Below, piece after piece: positions 1 to 7,745 of a stretch of DNA of 23,817 bases. The position numbers and the translations under genes are program-made. This DNA comes from Draconibacterium orientale (GTDB lineage: Bacteria; Bacteroidota; Bacteroidia; Bacteroidales; UBA1556): assembly GCA_022736595.1 (NCBI GenBank), contig DZDC01000029.1:1-23817 (forward strand), given 5' to 3'. Within the stretch, counting starts at the first letter, position 1. Each line of letters starts with the position of its first letter. A model generated the notes under the pieces. The model saw only the letters and a program-made list of their open reading frames with translations. It was not told the origin of the DNA and ran no database searches.

Positions 1-82
1 GCGGTGCATTTTTAATCTCTAGGAAAGAAATATCCCTCTGCGGTGAAAAGAATTTTTTCAGCAGTCGTTATTTTTAAAAATA

Positions 83-90
83 TAGATTTG
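83..90 (+). promoter_or_regulatory. Candidate -7 promoter element for the serine dehydratase-lipase unit
   Basis: The octamer TAGATTTG fits the Bacteroidota -7 consensus TAnnTTTG and lies 59 bp before the ATG at 150. A 14-bp AT-only palindrome, TATTTTTAAAAATA, sits directly upstream at 69-82 and could be a regulator site or chance. No good -33 TTG is seen at the expected distance. A second weaker match, TAATTTAG, is at 124-131. The rest of 1-149 shows nothing recognisable. Confidence 0.4.
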
Positions 91-149
91 CAGTCCTAAA
101 GTCAAATTATGGAAGTCATTTCGTAATTTAGCCCCATAAAATAGCAAAG

Positions 150-1358
150 ATGGAAACAATCAAAGAAATTTTCAGAATAGGTCATGGTCCTTCGAGCAGT
201 CACACCATGGGGCCCAGTAAGGCCGCCCAGCAGTATCGCAAAAAGCATCCCAATGCCACCCAATTTAGAGTTACACTTTATGGCAGCCTGGCACTCACTG
301 GAAGAGGCCATCTAACGGATAAAGCTATTGAAGAAGAGCTGGCTCCGGCAAAGGTGGAGTTTGTGTGGAAAGGAAATGAAGGCAAAGAATTTCATCCCAA
401 TGCTTTGGAATTTGAAGTGCTTGATCGAGGCATTTTTGCCGATTTGTGGCTGGTGTATAGTGTTGGAGGCGGAAAAATTGTGGATCATGACCATCGGCAC
501 CAAAGCCCAGAATCCATTTACACACAACGCAATATGCACGAAATTTTAAAATACAATCAGGAAACTGGTAAAAGTTTTTGGGAGATTGTATTTGAAACCG
601 AAGGTCCGGAAATCAAAACCCATTTGGCTGAAGTATGGCAAGTGATGCAAGAAGCGATTGAGCGCGGAACCAAGACCGATGGATTGATACCTGGTGGATT
701 AAAGATCCAACGCAAATCGTCTTCCTACTTTATTAAAGCACAACATTACGAAGGTTACGCCAAAACTTCGAGTCTCATCTTTAGCTATGCCTTGGCCGTT
801 TCTGAAGAAAATGCCTGCGGAGGAAAAGTGGTGACAGCCCCCACCTGTGGTTCGTCAGGGATATTGCCGGCCGTGCTTAAAATCAGCCAACAACAATTCA
901 ACTTCGATGACGATAAAATCATCAAAGCCATGGCTACAGCCGGACTCATTGGTAATATTGTAAAACACAATGCCAGCATTTCAGGTGCCGAAGTCGGTTG
1001 CCAAGGCGAAGTGGGTGTGGCTTGCGCCATGGCCGCCGCAGCTGTAGCTCAATTGATGGGAGGTAGTCCTGCCCAGATTGAATACGCTGCCGAGATGGGA
1101 TTGGAGCATCATCTTGGGCTCACCTGCGATCCCATCAATGGATTGGTGCAAATACCCTGCATCGAACGCAATGTGCATGCCGCCGCTCGTGCCTTTGACT
1201 CAGCCCGCTTTTCGGTAATGTCGGATGGGTCGCATCTGATCAGCTTCGACCGGGTTACTCAAGTGATGAAGCAAACCGGAAAAGATCTCCCAAGCCTTTA
1301 TCGCGAAACCGCCATGGGCGGACTTGCTGCATTCAACTTTCAACATCAATCTAAATAA
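150..1358 (+). CDS. sdaA: L-serine dehydratase (L-serine ammonia-lyase), iron-sulfur dependent, single chain
   Basis: This cytosolic enzyme deaminates L-serine to pyruvate and ammonia using a 4Fe-4S cluster. The protein has 402 residues, shorter than the roughly 450 of E. coli SdaA. The N-terminal beta-chain domain begins with the family motif GPSSSHTMGP (about residues 13-22) and contains GSLALTGRGH. The alpha-chain domain carries VVTAPTCGSSGILPAVL and EVGCQGEVGVACAMAAA. By comparison with E. coli SdaA the cluster ligands are C284, C326 (LTCDPI) and C337 (IPCIERN). Odd point: the family's C-terminal tail cysteine, which in characterised single-chain enzymes occupies the fourth iron position when substrate is absent, is missing; the chain ends FNFQHQSK. 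The ATG at 150 places GPSSSH where the family expects it. The lipase-like gene begins 8 bp downstream, so the two are probably co-transcribed. Confidence 0.95.
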   Translation: METIKEIFRIGHGPSSSHTMGPSKAAQQYRKKHPNATQFRVTLYGSLALTGRGHLTDKAIEEELAPAKVEFVWKGNEGKEFHPNALEFEVLDRGIFADLWLVYSVGGGKIVDHDHRHQSPESIYTQRNMHEILKYNQETGKSFWEIVFETEGPEIKTHLAEVWQVMQEAIERGTKTDGLIPGGLKIQRKSSSYFIKAQHYEGYAKTSSLIFSYALAVSEENACGGKVVTAPTCGSSGILPAVLKISQQQFNFDDDKIIKAMATAGLIGNIVKHNASISGAEVGCQGEVGVACAMAAAAVAQLMGGSPAQIEYAAEMGLEHHLGLTCDPINGLVQIPCIERNVHAAARAFDSARFSVMSDGSHLISFDRVTQVMKQTGKDLPSLYRETAMGGLAAFNFQHQSK

Positions 1359-1366
1359 CGGTAAAA

Positions 1367-2470
1367 ATGAGATACAATGGTGCCCTTTTCTTTGGGTTTT
1401 TGGCTTTATGGCTCATTCCTGAACGACTTTTTTCACAAAACCTTAATCCAAATTTTGAAGCAACAGAACTTTATGAGATGCTGCTGATATCGTCGCGAAC
1501 CTGCATGCTCGATAGCGATTACATTCAAGGAATACCCGAACCCCAATTTCATCATTTGGCTTATAGTTCCCCAGTTATGGCCATGGACAATAAGTGGGAA
1601 CTGTGGACGTCCGATGGTCAAATTCCTGTGATCAGTCTTCGAGGTTCTACCCTTAAAGCCGAAAGTTGGATATCCAATATTTACGCAGCCATGGTGCCTG
1701 CCACGGGTTATCTTTTATTGAGTGCTACCGATACTTTCCACTACCAACTTGCCGATAATCAGAGGGCTGCAGTACATGTGGGCTGGCTGTTGAGTATGGC
1801 CTATCTGAGCCGCGACATCCTGCCCCGCATCGATTCGATGTATGCCATGGGACATCGAAGCTTCCTTATCACCGGGCACAGTCAAGGTGGTGCCTTAAGT
1901 TATTTGCTTACTGCATATCTGATGCAACTGCAGAAAAAAGGACGTTTACCAGCCGATTTGCAGTTTAAAACCTATTGCACCGCCGCTCCCAAACCAGGGA
2001 ATTTGTATTTTGCTTTGGACTATGAATATGCTACACAAAAAACGGGTTCCTTCAATGCAGTGAATGCTCTGGATTGGGTTCCTGAAACCCCTGTTAGCAT
2101 TCAAACCCTTACCGATTTTCAGATAGTAAGTCCATTGTATCAAGCCAAACCCCTGATCAAAAAGCAGAAATTTGGCCGTCGTTTAGCCATGAACTATATG
2201 TATCGGAGGCTTTCTAAACCCACCTTAAAGGCCCAACGACGCTATGAACGATACATGGGAAAACGAGTGTCTAAAATGGTTCAAGATTATTTGCCCGATT
2301 ATGTGGAGCCCACCTATTTCCCCAGCATGGCTTACGTGCGTGTGGGAAATCCAATAGTGCTCTTCCCCAGCAACCTTTACTACCAAAAGTTTGAGCCCAA
2401 TTCAAAGGATTTGTTTGTAAACCATTTACATAAGGCATATAGTTTCTTGGCTTGGGAGGCAAAGAAGTAG
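1367..2470 (+). CDS. Secreted lipase (class 3)-family protein
   Basis: A predicted alpha/beta-hydrolase of the lipase class 3 group, 367 residues, exported by an N-terminal signal peptide (hydrophobic stretch FFGFLALWLI, cleavage likely near LFSQ, residue 24). The nucleophile elbow is GHSQGG with Ser172. Asp236 in AVNALDWVPETP matches the family's acid in a VNxxDxVP context, and H355 (HKAY) near the C-terminus is the probable catalytic histidine, so the triad looks complete. The substrate cannot be read from sequence; it could be a lipase, esterase or phospholipase-like enzyme. No lipobox or T9SS sorting domain is present, so the product is probably periplasmic or released. It begins 8 bp after the serine dehydratase stop and is likely expressed from the same promoter, although no functional link between the two is evident. 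Confidence 0.8.
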   Translation: MRYNGALFFGFLALWLIPERLFSQNLNPNFEATELYEMLLISSRTCMLDSDYIQGIPEPQFHHLAYSSPVMAMDNKWELWTSDGQIPVISLRGSTLKAESWISNIYAAMVPATGYLLLSATDTFHYQLADNQRAAVHVGWLLSMAYLSRDILPRIDSMYAMGHRSFLITGHSQGGALSYLLTAYLMQLQKKGRLPADLQFKTYCTAAPKPGNLYFALDYEYATQKTGSFNAVNALDWVPETPVSIQTLTDFQIVSPLYQAKPLIKKQKFGRRLAMNYMYRRLSKPTLKAQRRYERYMGKRVSKMVQDYLPDYVEPTYFPSMAYVRVGNPIVLFPSNLYYQKFEPNSKDLFVNHLHKAYSFLAWEAKK

Positions 2471-2548
2471 AAAAATATTTGAAAAAATGAAAGTATTTGT
2501 AAATAAATGATTTACAGTTGTTAAAAATTCTCGATTATTCTTATTCAA

Positions 2549-2590
2549 GCCCGTTGCAAAATTAAAATTAGTGAAAGTTTTGTTACGGGC
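2549..2590 (+). other. Imperfect hairpin in the gap between the lipase and CotH genes
   Basis: The arms GCCCGT (2549-2554) and ACGGGC (2585-2590) pair perfectly. After two mismatches they extend with CAAAA/TTTTG around a 16-nt AT-rich loop. There is no T run directly after it on the + strand, so a classical terminator is doubtful. It may still end the lipase transcript or be a structured leader or regulator site. The rest of 2471-2709 holds the promoter candidates described separately and no gene. Confidence 0.3.
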
Positions 2591-2652
2591 TCTAACTTTG
2601 CTACGGGTTTAGTGCTCCATTTTTCGTAATTCTCTAAATCCTTTTTAATCCT

Positions 2653-2660
2653 TACCTTTG
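2653..2660 (+). promoter_or_regulatory. Candidate -7 promoter element for the CotH-family gene
   Basis: TACCTTTG is a perfect TAnnTTTG match 49 bp before the ATG at 2710. A second perfect match, TAACTTTG, lies upstream at 2593-2600, so the gene may have tandem promoters. The same octamer TACCTTTG also precedes dnaX and, on the - strand, the second TonB-dependent receptor. No clear -33 TTG is seen. Confidence 0.5.
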
Positions 2661-2709
2661 CCTTTCGTTGGATCGGGGATTTACTCGCTCCTTTTTTTAA
2701 CCCTCACTT

Positions 2710-4122
2710 ATGCAAAAATACGTATGGAGTCTTATTATTTCGCTGTTAGCCCTTTGGTTTACTGCCTGTAAAAAAGATACTCCCGAAACTCAACCTCCCC
2801 CTGTGGTGACCGAAGAACAGGCTTTTTTCGACTTGAAGCAATTGCCCGAAATTAAGCTCACATTCAGCCTTGAACAATGGAACAAACTGCTCAACTATTA
2901 CGACCAGAATCCTAAAAATGAAAAGAAAGTAAAAGCCAGCTTCTATTTTAATCGCGGTGGTAAAATGGATACATTGACCGAAATAGGAGTGAAGCTTCGT
3001 GGTAATACCAGTCGACGACGCCCTGAAGGCGCTGAAGGAGAAGCGCATAGCACTGAATATCCCGATTGGCACCATTGCCATTTTGGCCTCGATTTCGACA
3101 AATATGTTGATAATCAAAATTACAACGGCTATCGCAATCTGATATTGAAATGGTTTAAAGATGACGGAGCTTATGCCCGCGAAATTTATAGTTATGATTT
3201 GTTTCAACGCTTTGGCATTTGGACTGCTCCCGAGGCCAGCTATTGCAAGTTGACCATCTATGTGGAAGGCGATACCAAACCTGCCTATTATGGCATTTAT
3301 GCTATGATCGAAAGTGTGGATGAAGCGTTTGTAAATCAACGAAAATCGCATTGGGGCAGCGACATCGGTTTTATGTGGAAAGGCGGATGGGCAGGCAGCA
3401 ACAATGCCAGTTTCCAAACCGCGCAAAGCATGGGAGTGGAGCAGGTAGAACTCGATCCGTCGCAGTCGCAATACTTTGCCTACGACCTCAAAACCCGTGA
3501 AGAAGAACTTGCCACCGCAAGTGCTGAACTTACCCAATTTATATATGACCTCAACCATAAAACTGGTGACGATTTCAAACAATGGATCAGCACTCGGATG
3601 GATGTTGATTTATTTCTTAAAACCTATGCAACCAATGTCATTTTGGGAATGTGGGACGACTATTGGGTGAATGCCAACAATTTCTATTTCTATTTTGCCC
3701 CCAATGGAAAAGCCTATTTTATTCCTTACGATTACGATAATTCTCTTGGCACTTCATTGCTCATGGAAAATAGTGGCACTAAAAATCTCCTGTATTGGGG
3801 TCCTGGTTCAGGGCGTCCGTTGATAAATAAAATATTGGCTATCAGTGAGTATAAGGAGAAATATAAAGACTATCTGCGTCAACTCATCAATCCTGCCAAC
3901 GATCTTTTTCATTACGATCGAAGCATTCAACGGCTTTATACATGGCACGCCCTCATTCTGCCTCATATTGCCAACGATACAGGTGAAGATATGGTAATGG
4001 ACGACCAGCCCGCTTCCTGGGCCAATTGTGGTTTTTATCGACTGCTTTCAGGTAATGCTGATGGAGGAGTCAATGGGGAGGCTAATTTTTTCAAAACTCG
4101 CACAGCCAACATCAATTTTTAA
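2710..4122 (+). CDS. CotH kinase-family lipoprotein
   Basis: A 470-residue member of the CotH family, atypical protein kinase-like proteins first known from Bacillus spore coats and common in non-sporulating Bacteroidota. The N-terminus is a lipoprotein signal: a hydrophobic run followed by FTAC with Cys20 as the predicted lipidated residue, then KKD. Family blocks appear in order: KLRGNTSRRR (about residues 97-106), the NLILKWFKDDGAYARE stretch (about 143-158), YCKLTIYVEG followed by YYGIYAMIESVDEAF, and the metal-binding IPYDYDNSLGTS with D341 and D343. Length is normal for the family. ATP-dependent phosphorylation is established for some members; the target here is unknown, and a surface or periplasmic lipoprotein would not see cytosolic ATP, so real kinase activity is open. 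The gene stands alone between two promoter candidates. Confidence 0.85.
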   Translation: MQKYVWSLIISLLALWFTACKKDTPETQPPPVVTEEQAFFDLKQLPEIKLTFSLEQWNKLLNYYDQNPKNEKKVKASFYFNRGGKMDTLTEIGVKLRGNTSRRRPEGAEGEAHSTEYPDWHHCHFGLDFDKYVDNQNYNGYRNLILKWFKDDGAYAREIYSYDLFQRFGIWTAPEASYCKLTIYVEGDTKPAYYGIYAMIESVDEAFVNQRKSHWGSDIGFMWKGGWAGSNNASFQTAQSMGVEQVELDPSQSQYFAYDLKTREEELATASAELTQFIYDLNHKTGDDFKQWISTRMDVDLFLKTYATNVILGMWDDYWVNANNFYFYFAPNGKAYFIPYDYDNSLGTSLLMENSGTKNLLYWGPGSGRPLINKILAISEYKEKYKDYLRQLINPANDLFHYDRSIQRLYTWHALILPHIANDTGEDMVMDDQPASWANCGFYRLLSGNADGGVNGEANFFKTRTANINF

Positions 4123-4155
4123 GTTATCAATCCTTATTTCAAAGCTTAATTTCAA

Positions 4156-4163
4156 TACTTTTG
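4156..4163 (+). promoter_or_regulatory. Candidate -7 promoter element for mtgA
   Basis: TACTTTTG matches TAnnTTTG and ends 21 bp before the ATG at 4185. Transcription would begin around 4170, which leaves a very short leader and favours the ATG over the in-frame TTG at 4179. No convincing -33 element is visible. Confidence 0.4.
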
Positions 4164-4184
4164 GCCGCATTTTAAAAATTGGCA

Positions 4185-4910
4185 ATGGCATCAAAATTTA
4201 AAAATTTCTGGCGAAAAATGCTGCGATGGTTTCTCAAAGCCATGATGTGGTTTTTTATTGTAAGTATTTCAATGGTAATAATATACCGTTTTGTACCAGT
4301 TCCATTTACCCTGACTATGGTAGGCCGCAGCTTTGAACAGTTGTTTAGCGATCAGGAAATGGTATGGGAACACGATTGGGTTTCGCTCGACGAAATGTCG
4401 CGGCACCTGCCTCAAGCGGTGGTGGCCAGCGAAGATAATTTGTTTATGAAGCACCATGGATTTAGTTTTACGGCCATGAAGCGGGCATTGGAACAAAACA
4501 AAAAAGGGAAAAAGGTGAGGGGAGGAAGCACCATTTCGCAGCAAACGGCTAAAAATGTTTTTCTTTGGCAAGGGCGCAATTATGTGCGTAAAGGTTTAGA
4601 AGCTTATTTTACAGTACTTATAGAATTGGTTTGGGGCAAAGAGCGCATCATGGAAGTGTACCTCAATAGTATCGAAATGGGCAATGGAATCTATGGTGCG
4701 GAAGCCGCTTCGCAGTATTGGTATGGCAAAGCGGCCAAGCGACTCAGCAGTCGCGAAGCGGCGGGAATTGCAGCCATTCTGCCTAATCCACGAAAGTTTA
4801 AAGCCTCACATTCTTCAAAGTATATCGAAGGTCGTAAATCGAAAATTCAAAGAGTAATGCGCCAAATTGGGCCCGTTCGCTTCGACAAGGAGAAGAAGAA
4901 AGAGAAGTAG
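4185..4910 (+). CDS. mtgA: Monofunctional biosynthetic peptidoglycan transglycosylase (GT51)
   Basis: Polymerises lipid II into glycan strands at the outer face of the cytoplasmic membrane, without a transpeptidase domain. The protein has 241 residues from the ATG at 4185, the normal length for MtgA; a TTG two codons upstream (4179) is possible but less likely. One transmembrane helix spans about residues 14-35. GT51 motifs are present in order: ASEDNLFMKHHGF with catalytic Glu83, RGGSTISQQTAKNVFL, the second conserved block KERIMEVYLNSIEMGNGIYG, and AAGIAAILPNPRKF. The C-terminus is Lys/Glu-rich and has no added domain. It is a single gene with its own promoter candidate, followed 94 bp later by dnaX. 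Confidence 0.95.
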   Translation: MASKFKNFWRKMLRWFLKAMMWFFIVSISMVIIYRFVPVPFTLTMVGRSFEQLFSDQEMVWEHDWVSLDEMSRHLPQAVVASEDNLFMKHHGFSFTAMKRALEQNKKGKKVRGGSTISQQTAKNVFLWQGRNYVRKGLEAYFTVLIELVWGKERIMEVYLNSIEMGNGIYGAEAASQYWYGKAAKRLSSREAAGIAAILPNPRKFKASHSSKYIEGRKSKIQRVMRQIGPVRFDKEKKKEK

Positions 4911-4940
4911 CGGGATTATTACAAATATTCATCATAAGCA

Positions 4941-4971
4941 TACCTTTGCCTATCTATTTTAAGTATTTTTG
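4941..4971 (+). promoter_or_regulatory. Two candidate -7 elements upstream of dnaX
   Basis: TACCTTTG (4941-4948) and TATTTTTG (4964-4971) both fit TAnnTTTG; they end 56 and 33 bp before the dnaX ATG. The TTTG of the first lies 15 bp upstream of the second, shorter than the usual -33/-7 spacing of about 19-21, so they are more likely alternative -7 sites than one promoter. Confidence 0.4.
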
Positions 4972-5004
4972 GCTTGAAAATTTTTTAATCGACCCCGTAT
5001 ATTC

Positions 5005-6786
5005 ATGGAGAATTTTGTTGTATCAGCGCGTAAGTATCGTCCGGTTACCTTTGATTCGGTAGTAGGCCAGAGTAGCATTACCTCAACTTTAAAGAGTGCC
5101 ATTCTCAATAATCATTTAGCTCAAGCTTTTTTGTTTACGGGGCCTCGTGGAGTTGGAAAGACTACCTGCGCACGCATTTTTGCCAAAACCATCAATTGTG
5201 AGCATCTCAACGATAAAATGGAACCTTGCGATCAATGCGAAAGTTGTGTATCGTTCAATCGAAACAATTCTTTCAATATTCATGAGCTAGATGCCGCCAG
5301 CAACAATTCGGTGGAAGACATCCGTCGATTGGTGGAACAAGTGCGCATTCCTCCACAACTGGGTAAGTACAAAGTGTATATCATCGATGAGGTTCACATG
5401 CTCTCCCAAGCGGCATTCAATGCCTTCCTTAAAACCTTGGAAGAACCTCCAGCGTATGCAAAATTTATTTTAGCTACCACCGAAAAGCATAAGATAATCC
5501 CCACCATCCTCAGTCGCTGTCAGATTTACGATTTCAATCGCATCACCCTCAACGATATAGCCGAGCATATAGCTTATGTGGCACAGAATGAGGGTGTGAC
5601 CGTGGAGCCCAAAGCTTTGATGGTAATGGCTCAAAAGGCCGATGGTGCCATGCGCGATGCCCTTTCCATATTCGATCAAATTGTGAGTTTTGCGGGCAAC
5701 CATGTTAGCTACAAAGCCACCATTGAAAATTTGAATGTCCTTGACGAAGAATACTACTTCCGACTGGTGAATTTTGTGCTTCAAGGCGATATATCAAACT
5801 CTTTGATATTGTACAACGAAGTGGTGAGTAAAGGTTTTGATGGTCTTAATTTTATCAATGGTTTGGCTTCGCATTTACGCAATTTATTGGTGAGTAAAGA
5901 TGCCGGAACCATTACTCTTATCGAAACCAGTGAGCAAAGCAAACAGGCTTTTGCTCAGCAATCTGTACAATGTAGTTTGCGCTTCTTGATTGGAGCCATT
6001 GATCTTTGTTCTCAAGTGGATTTGGCTTATAAAAATGCCTCAGACAAACGTTTGCTGGTGGAGCTCAATCTCATGAAAATGTGCAAACTCACTGTTCCTT
6101 TTGAAAGTGACAGTCAAGCTGGAGCTGAAAAAAAAAACCCTGAACTAAACCCTAATCCTGTTACTGCTGCCCAAGTGCCAAGCGTAAGCAAGCCTGAAGC
6201 ACTTCCCCTTTCTCGCCCTGTTTCTCCTGCAGTGAGTATACAAAACGAAGTGACCCCACCGACCTCAGCAGTGATAGAACCCAAAGTGGAGGCTGAATTT
6301 AAAATTTTAAAGACCAATAGGTCGAGGGGGTTAAGCCTAAGTAATGAATTGGATCAAAAGGCCATTATTTCTGGAGATCAAAGCACTGAAGAGACTCTTA
6401 ACCAACGTTTTGACTCGGTGAGCATCCGTCTTGATGAGAAAGATATCATCCAGGGAATAAAAGATTTTCTTAATCATACTCGAATAGAGAAACCCGTTTA
6501 TGCTAATTCGCTTTTAGCAGAGGAATGTAAATTGGGAGATAATAATACATTGAACCTGGTGTTCACCAATCAAAGTGCTGCTGAAAACAAAGAGACATTG
6601 ACCGAACTCATTCAATTTTTGCGGAAAGAGTTGAATACCACTGAAATACAAATGGGATCTATTGAAATACATGAAACAGAAGTGGAGCGTCAACCTACGG
6701 CCATGGAAAGATATTTAAAAATGACTGAAATCAATCCACAACTCGATGCTTTACGGAAGCAATTGGATATGGATTTGAGAGATTAG
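5005..6786 (+). CDS. dnaX: DNA polymerase III subunit gamma/tau
   Basis: Clamp-loader ATPase that holds the replicase together. The 593-residue protein has an AAA+ module with Walker A GPRGVGKT (46-53), a zinc-binding group C65, C75, C78, C81, Walker B IIDEVH (D128, E129) and sensor motif LSRCQIYDF. Domain III ends near residue 370. It is followed by a Pro/Ser-rich linker (about 375-430) and a divergent C-terminal tau region that should contact helicase and polymerase. Codons 375-378 lie in a run of ten A (6128-6137). A one-base gain there (-1 frame) reaches TGA at 6141, giving a 379-residue product; a one-base loss reaches TAA at 6146, giving 380. This predicts a short gamma form by slippage, as known in Thermus (transcriptional) and E. 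coli (translational). It ends 8 bp from the convergent HIT gene. Confidence 0.97.
   Translation: MENFVVSARKYRPVTFDSVVGQSSITSTLKSAILNNHLAQAFLFTGPRGVGKTTCARIFAKTINCEHLNDKMEPCDQCESCVSFNRNNSFNIHELDAASNNSVEDIRRLVEQVRIPPQLGKYKVYIIDEVHMLSQAAFNAFLKTLEEPPAYAKFILATTEKHKIIPTILSRCQIYDFNRITLNDIAEHIAYVAQNEGVTVEPKALMVMAQKADGAMRDALSIFDQIVSFAGNHVSYKATIENLNVLDEEYYFRLVNFVLQGDISNSLILYNEVVSKGFDGLNFINGLASHLRNLLVSKDAGTITLIETSEQSKQAFAQQSVQCSLRFLIGAIDLCSQVDLAYKNASDKRLLVELNLMKMCKLTVPFESDSQAGAEKKNPELNPNPVTAAQVPSVSKPEALPLSRPVSPAVSIQNEVTPPTSAVIEPKVEAEFKILKTNRSRGLSLSNELDQKAIISGDQSTEETLNQRFDSVSIRLDEKDIIQGIKDFLNHTRIEKPVYANSLLAEECKLGDNNTLNLVFTNQSAAENKETLTELIQFLRKELNTTEIQMGSIEIHETEVERQPTAMERYLKMTEINPQLDALRKQLDMDLRD
6128..6146 (+). 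promoter_or_regulatory. Slippery A10 run with adjacent out-of-frame stops in dnaX
   Basis: The reading frame is GAA AAA AAA AAC CCT GAA CTA AAC. Ten consecutive A occupy 6128-6137. In the -1 frame CCC is followed at once by TGA (6141-6143); in the +1 frame ACC CTG AAC is followed by TAA starting at 6146. A short run of A9 or more is the known trigger for RNA polymerase slippage in Thermus thermophilus dnaX. A weak 6-bp hairpin (AAGTGC at 6173-6178 with GCACTT at 6199-6204) lies downstream but is unlikely to be needed. Confidence 0.7.
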
Positions 6787-6794
6787 TACCCAAT

Positions 6795-7199
6795 TTATCC
6801 AAGTTTTGCGTAGGCAGCTTGAATCTTAAGACAAGTTTGCTGAAGTTGGTCGGGGCTAAAAGGAGTTTTTTCCTTCTTAAAATCCATATCGTATATGGTA
6901 TTAATAGGAATGAGGTGAATGTGAGCGTGAGGAACTTCAAGTCCAATTACAGTAAATCCAATTTTTTTACAAGGCACAACTTCTTTGATGGCTTTTGCAA
7001 TTTTTTTAGCAAAATTCCAAAGGTCTGCGTGCATTTGGTCATCGAGATCCACAATGTTGTCCACCTCTTGTTTAGGAATAACTAAGGTATGACCTTCGGC
7101 CAAGGGGTTAATGTCTAAAAAGGCATAAAACTGATCATTCTCAGCTACTTTGTAGCTTGGAATTTCACCTTGGATGATGCGAGTAAATAGGGTGGACAT
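6795..7199 (-). CDS. HIT (histidine triad) family protein, Hint-like nucleotide hydrolase
   Basis: A small cytosolic protein of 134 residues, typical of the Hint branch, which hydrolyses purine nucleoside phosphoramidates and adenylated compounds. The N-terminus FTRIIQGEIPSYKV and the LDINPLAEGHTLVIPK block (about residues 28-43) are classic. The catalytic triad is HAHIHL with H91, H93 and H95. An expected Asn or Gly pattern is varied before the triad (TVIGLEVPH). Its ATG follows the greA stop after a single base, so the pair forms an operon. It converges on dnaX with only 8 bp between stop codons. The physiological substrate is unknown. Confidence 0.93.
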   Translation of the reverse strand: MSTLFTRIIQGEIPSYKVAENDQFYAFLDINPLAEGHTLVIPKQEVDNIVDLDDQMHADLWNFAKKIAKAIKEVVPCKKIGFTVIGLEVPHAHIHLIPINTIYDMDFKKEKTPFSPDQLQQTCLKIQAAYAKLG

Positions 7200-7200
7200 A

Positions 7201-7674
7201 CTAACGTTCTATTTTGATAATTTCAAAAACAATTTTTCCAGCTGGCACCAAAATTTCGGCGGTATCTCCTACCACTTTTCCAAGAAGTCCTTTGGCAATT
7301 GGGCTGCTAACCGAAAGTTTACCTGCTTTTAAGTCGGCTTCTTTCTCAGGAACAAGGGTATATTTCATTTCTGATTTTGTAGCCAGATTAAGGAGGGTAA
7401 CTTTAGACAGAAGCAAAACCTTAGAGGTGTCAATTTTTGACTCGTCAATCAATCGGGCGTTTTGAACAATCTCTTGAAGTTTGGCAATTTTCATCTCCAA
7501 AAGACCTTGGGCTTCTTTGGCAGCATCGTATTCAGCATTTTCCGAAAGGTCTCCTTTATCACGGGCATCGGCAATCTGTTGCGAAATAGACGGACGTTCT
7601 ATAGTGATTAGTTCACGCAACTCTGCATTTAGCTTCTCTAATCCTTCTTCTGAGAAATATTGAATATCAGACAT
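7201..7674 (-). CDS. greA: Transcription elongation factor GreA
   Basis: Rescues backtracked RNA polymerase by stimulating cleavage of the nascent RNA. The ATG at 7674 gives 157 residues (MSDIQYFSEEGLEKL), the usual GreA length. An in-frame upstream ATG at 7707 would add 11 residues with no family match and is rejected. The N-terminal coiled coil carries the tip motif DKGDLSENAEYDAAKE with D42 and E45, the acidic pair that coordinates catalytic Mg in the polymerase channel. The C-terminal FKBP-like domain begins near residue 80 and ends in a typical AGKIVFEIIKIE strand. It is the first gene of a two-gene unit with the HIT gene. No TAnnTTTG promoter match is visible in 7675-7745; two direct TTTCTATA repeats at 7722-7729 and 7732-7739 lie there, significance unknown. 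Confidence 0.95.
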   Translation of the reverse strand: MSDIQYFSEEGLEKLNAELRELITIERPSISQQIADARDKGDLSENAEYDAAKEAQGLLEMKIAKLQEIVQNARLIDESKIDTSKVLLLSKVTLLNLATKSEMKYTLVPEKEADLKAGKLSVSSPIAKGLLGKVVGDTAEILVPAGKIVFEIIKIER

Positions 7675-7745
7675 AATTTGAGTTTTAATAATGTTTATTG
7701 AAATCAAAAAGTGATCTTAGATTTCTATAGGTTTCTATATAAGAA

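Noticed and set aside
1..149. A partial gene at the left edge
   Set aside because: No frame with recognisable protein features enters from the edge; the stretch is AT-rich and promoter-like.
2746..3582. A 278-codon open frame on the - strand across the CotH gene
   Set aside because: It is antisense to a clear CotH-family protein, has no recognisable domain and is explained by mirror-image codon use in the + strand gene.
6128..6137. The A10 run as a sequencing error or a broken dnaX
   Set aside because: The frame as given runs through to a full-length tau with a plausible C-terminal region, so the gene is intact; an error cannot be fully excluded but is not needed.
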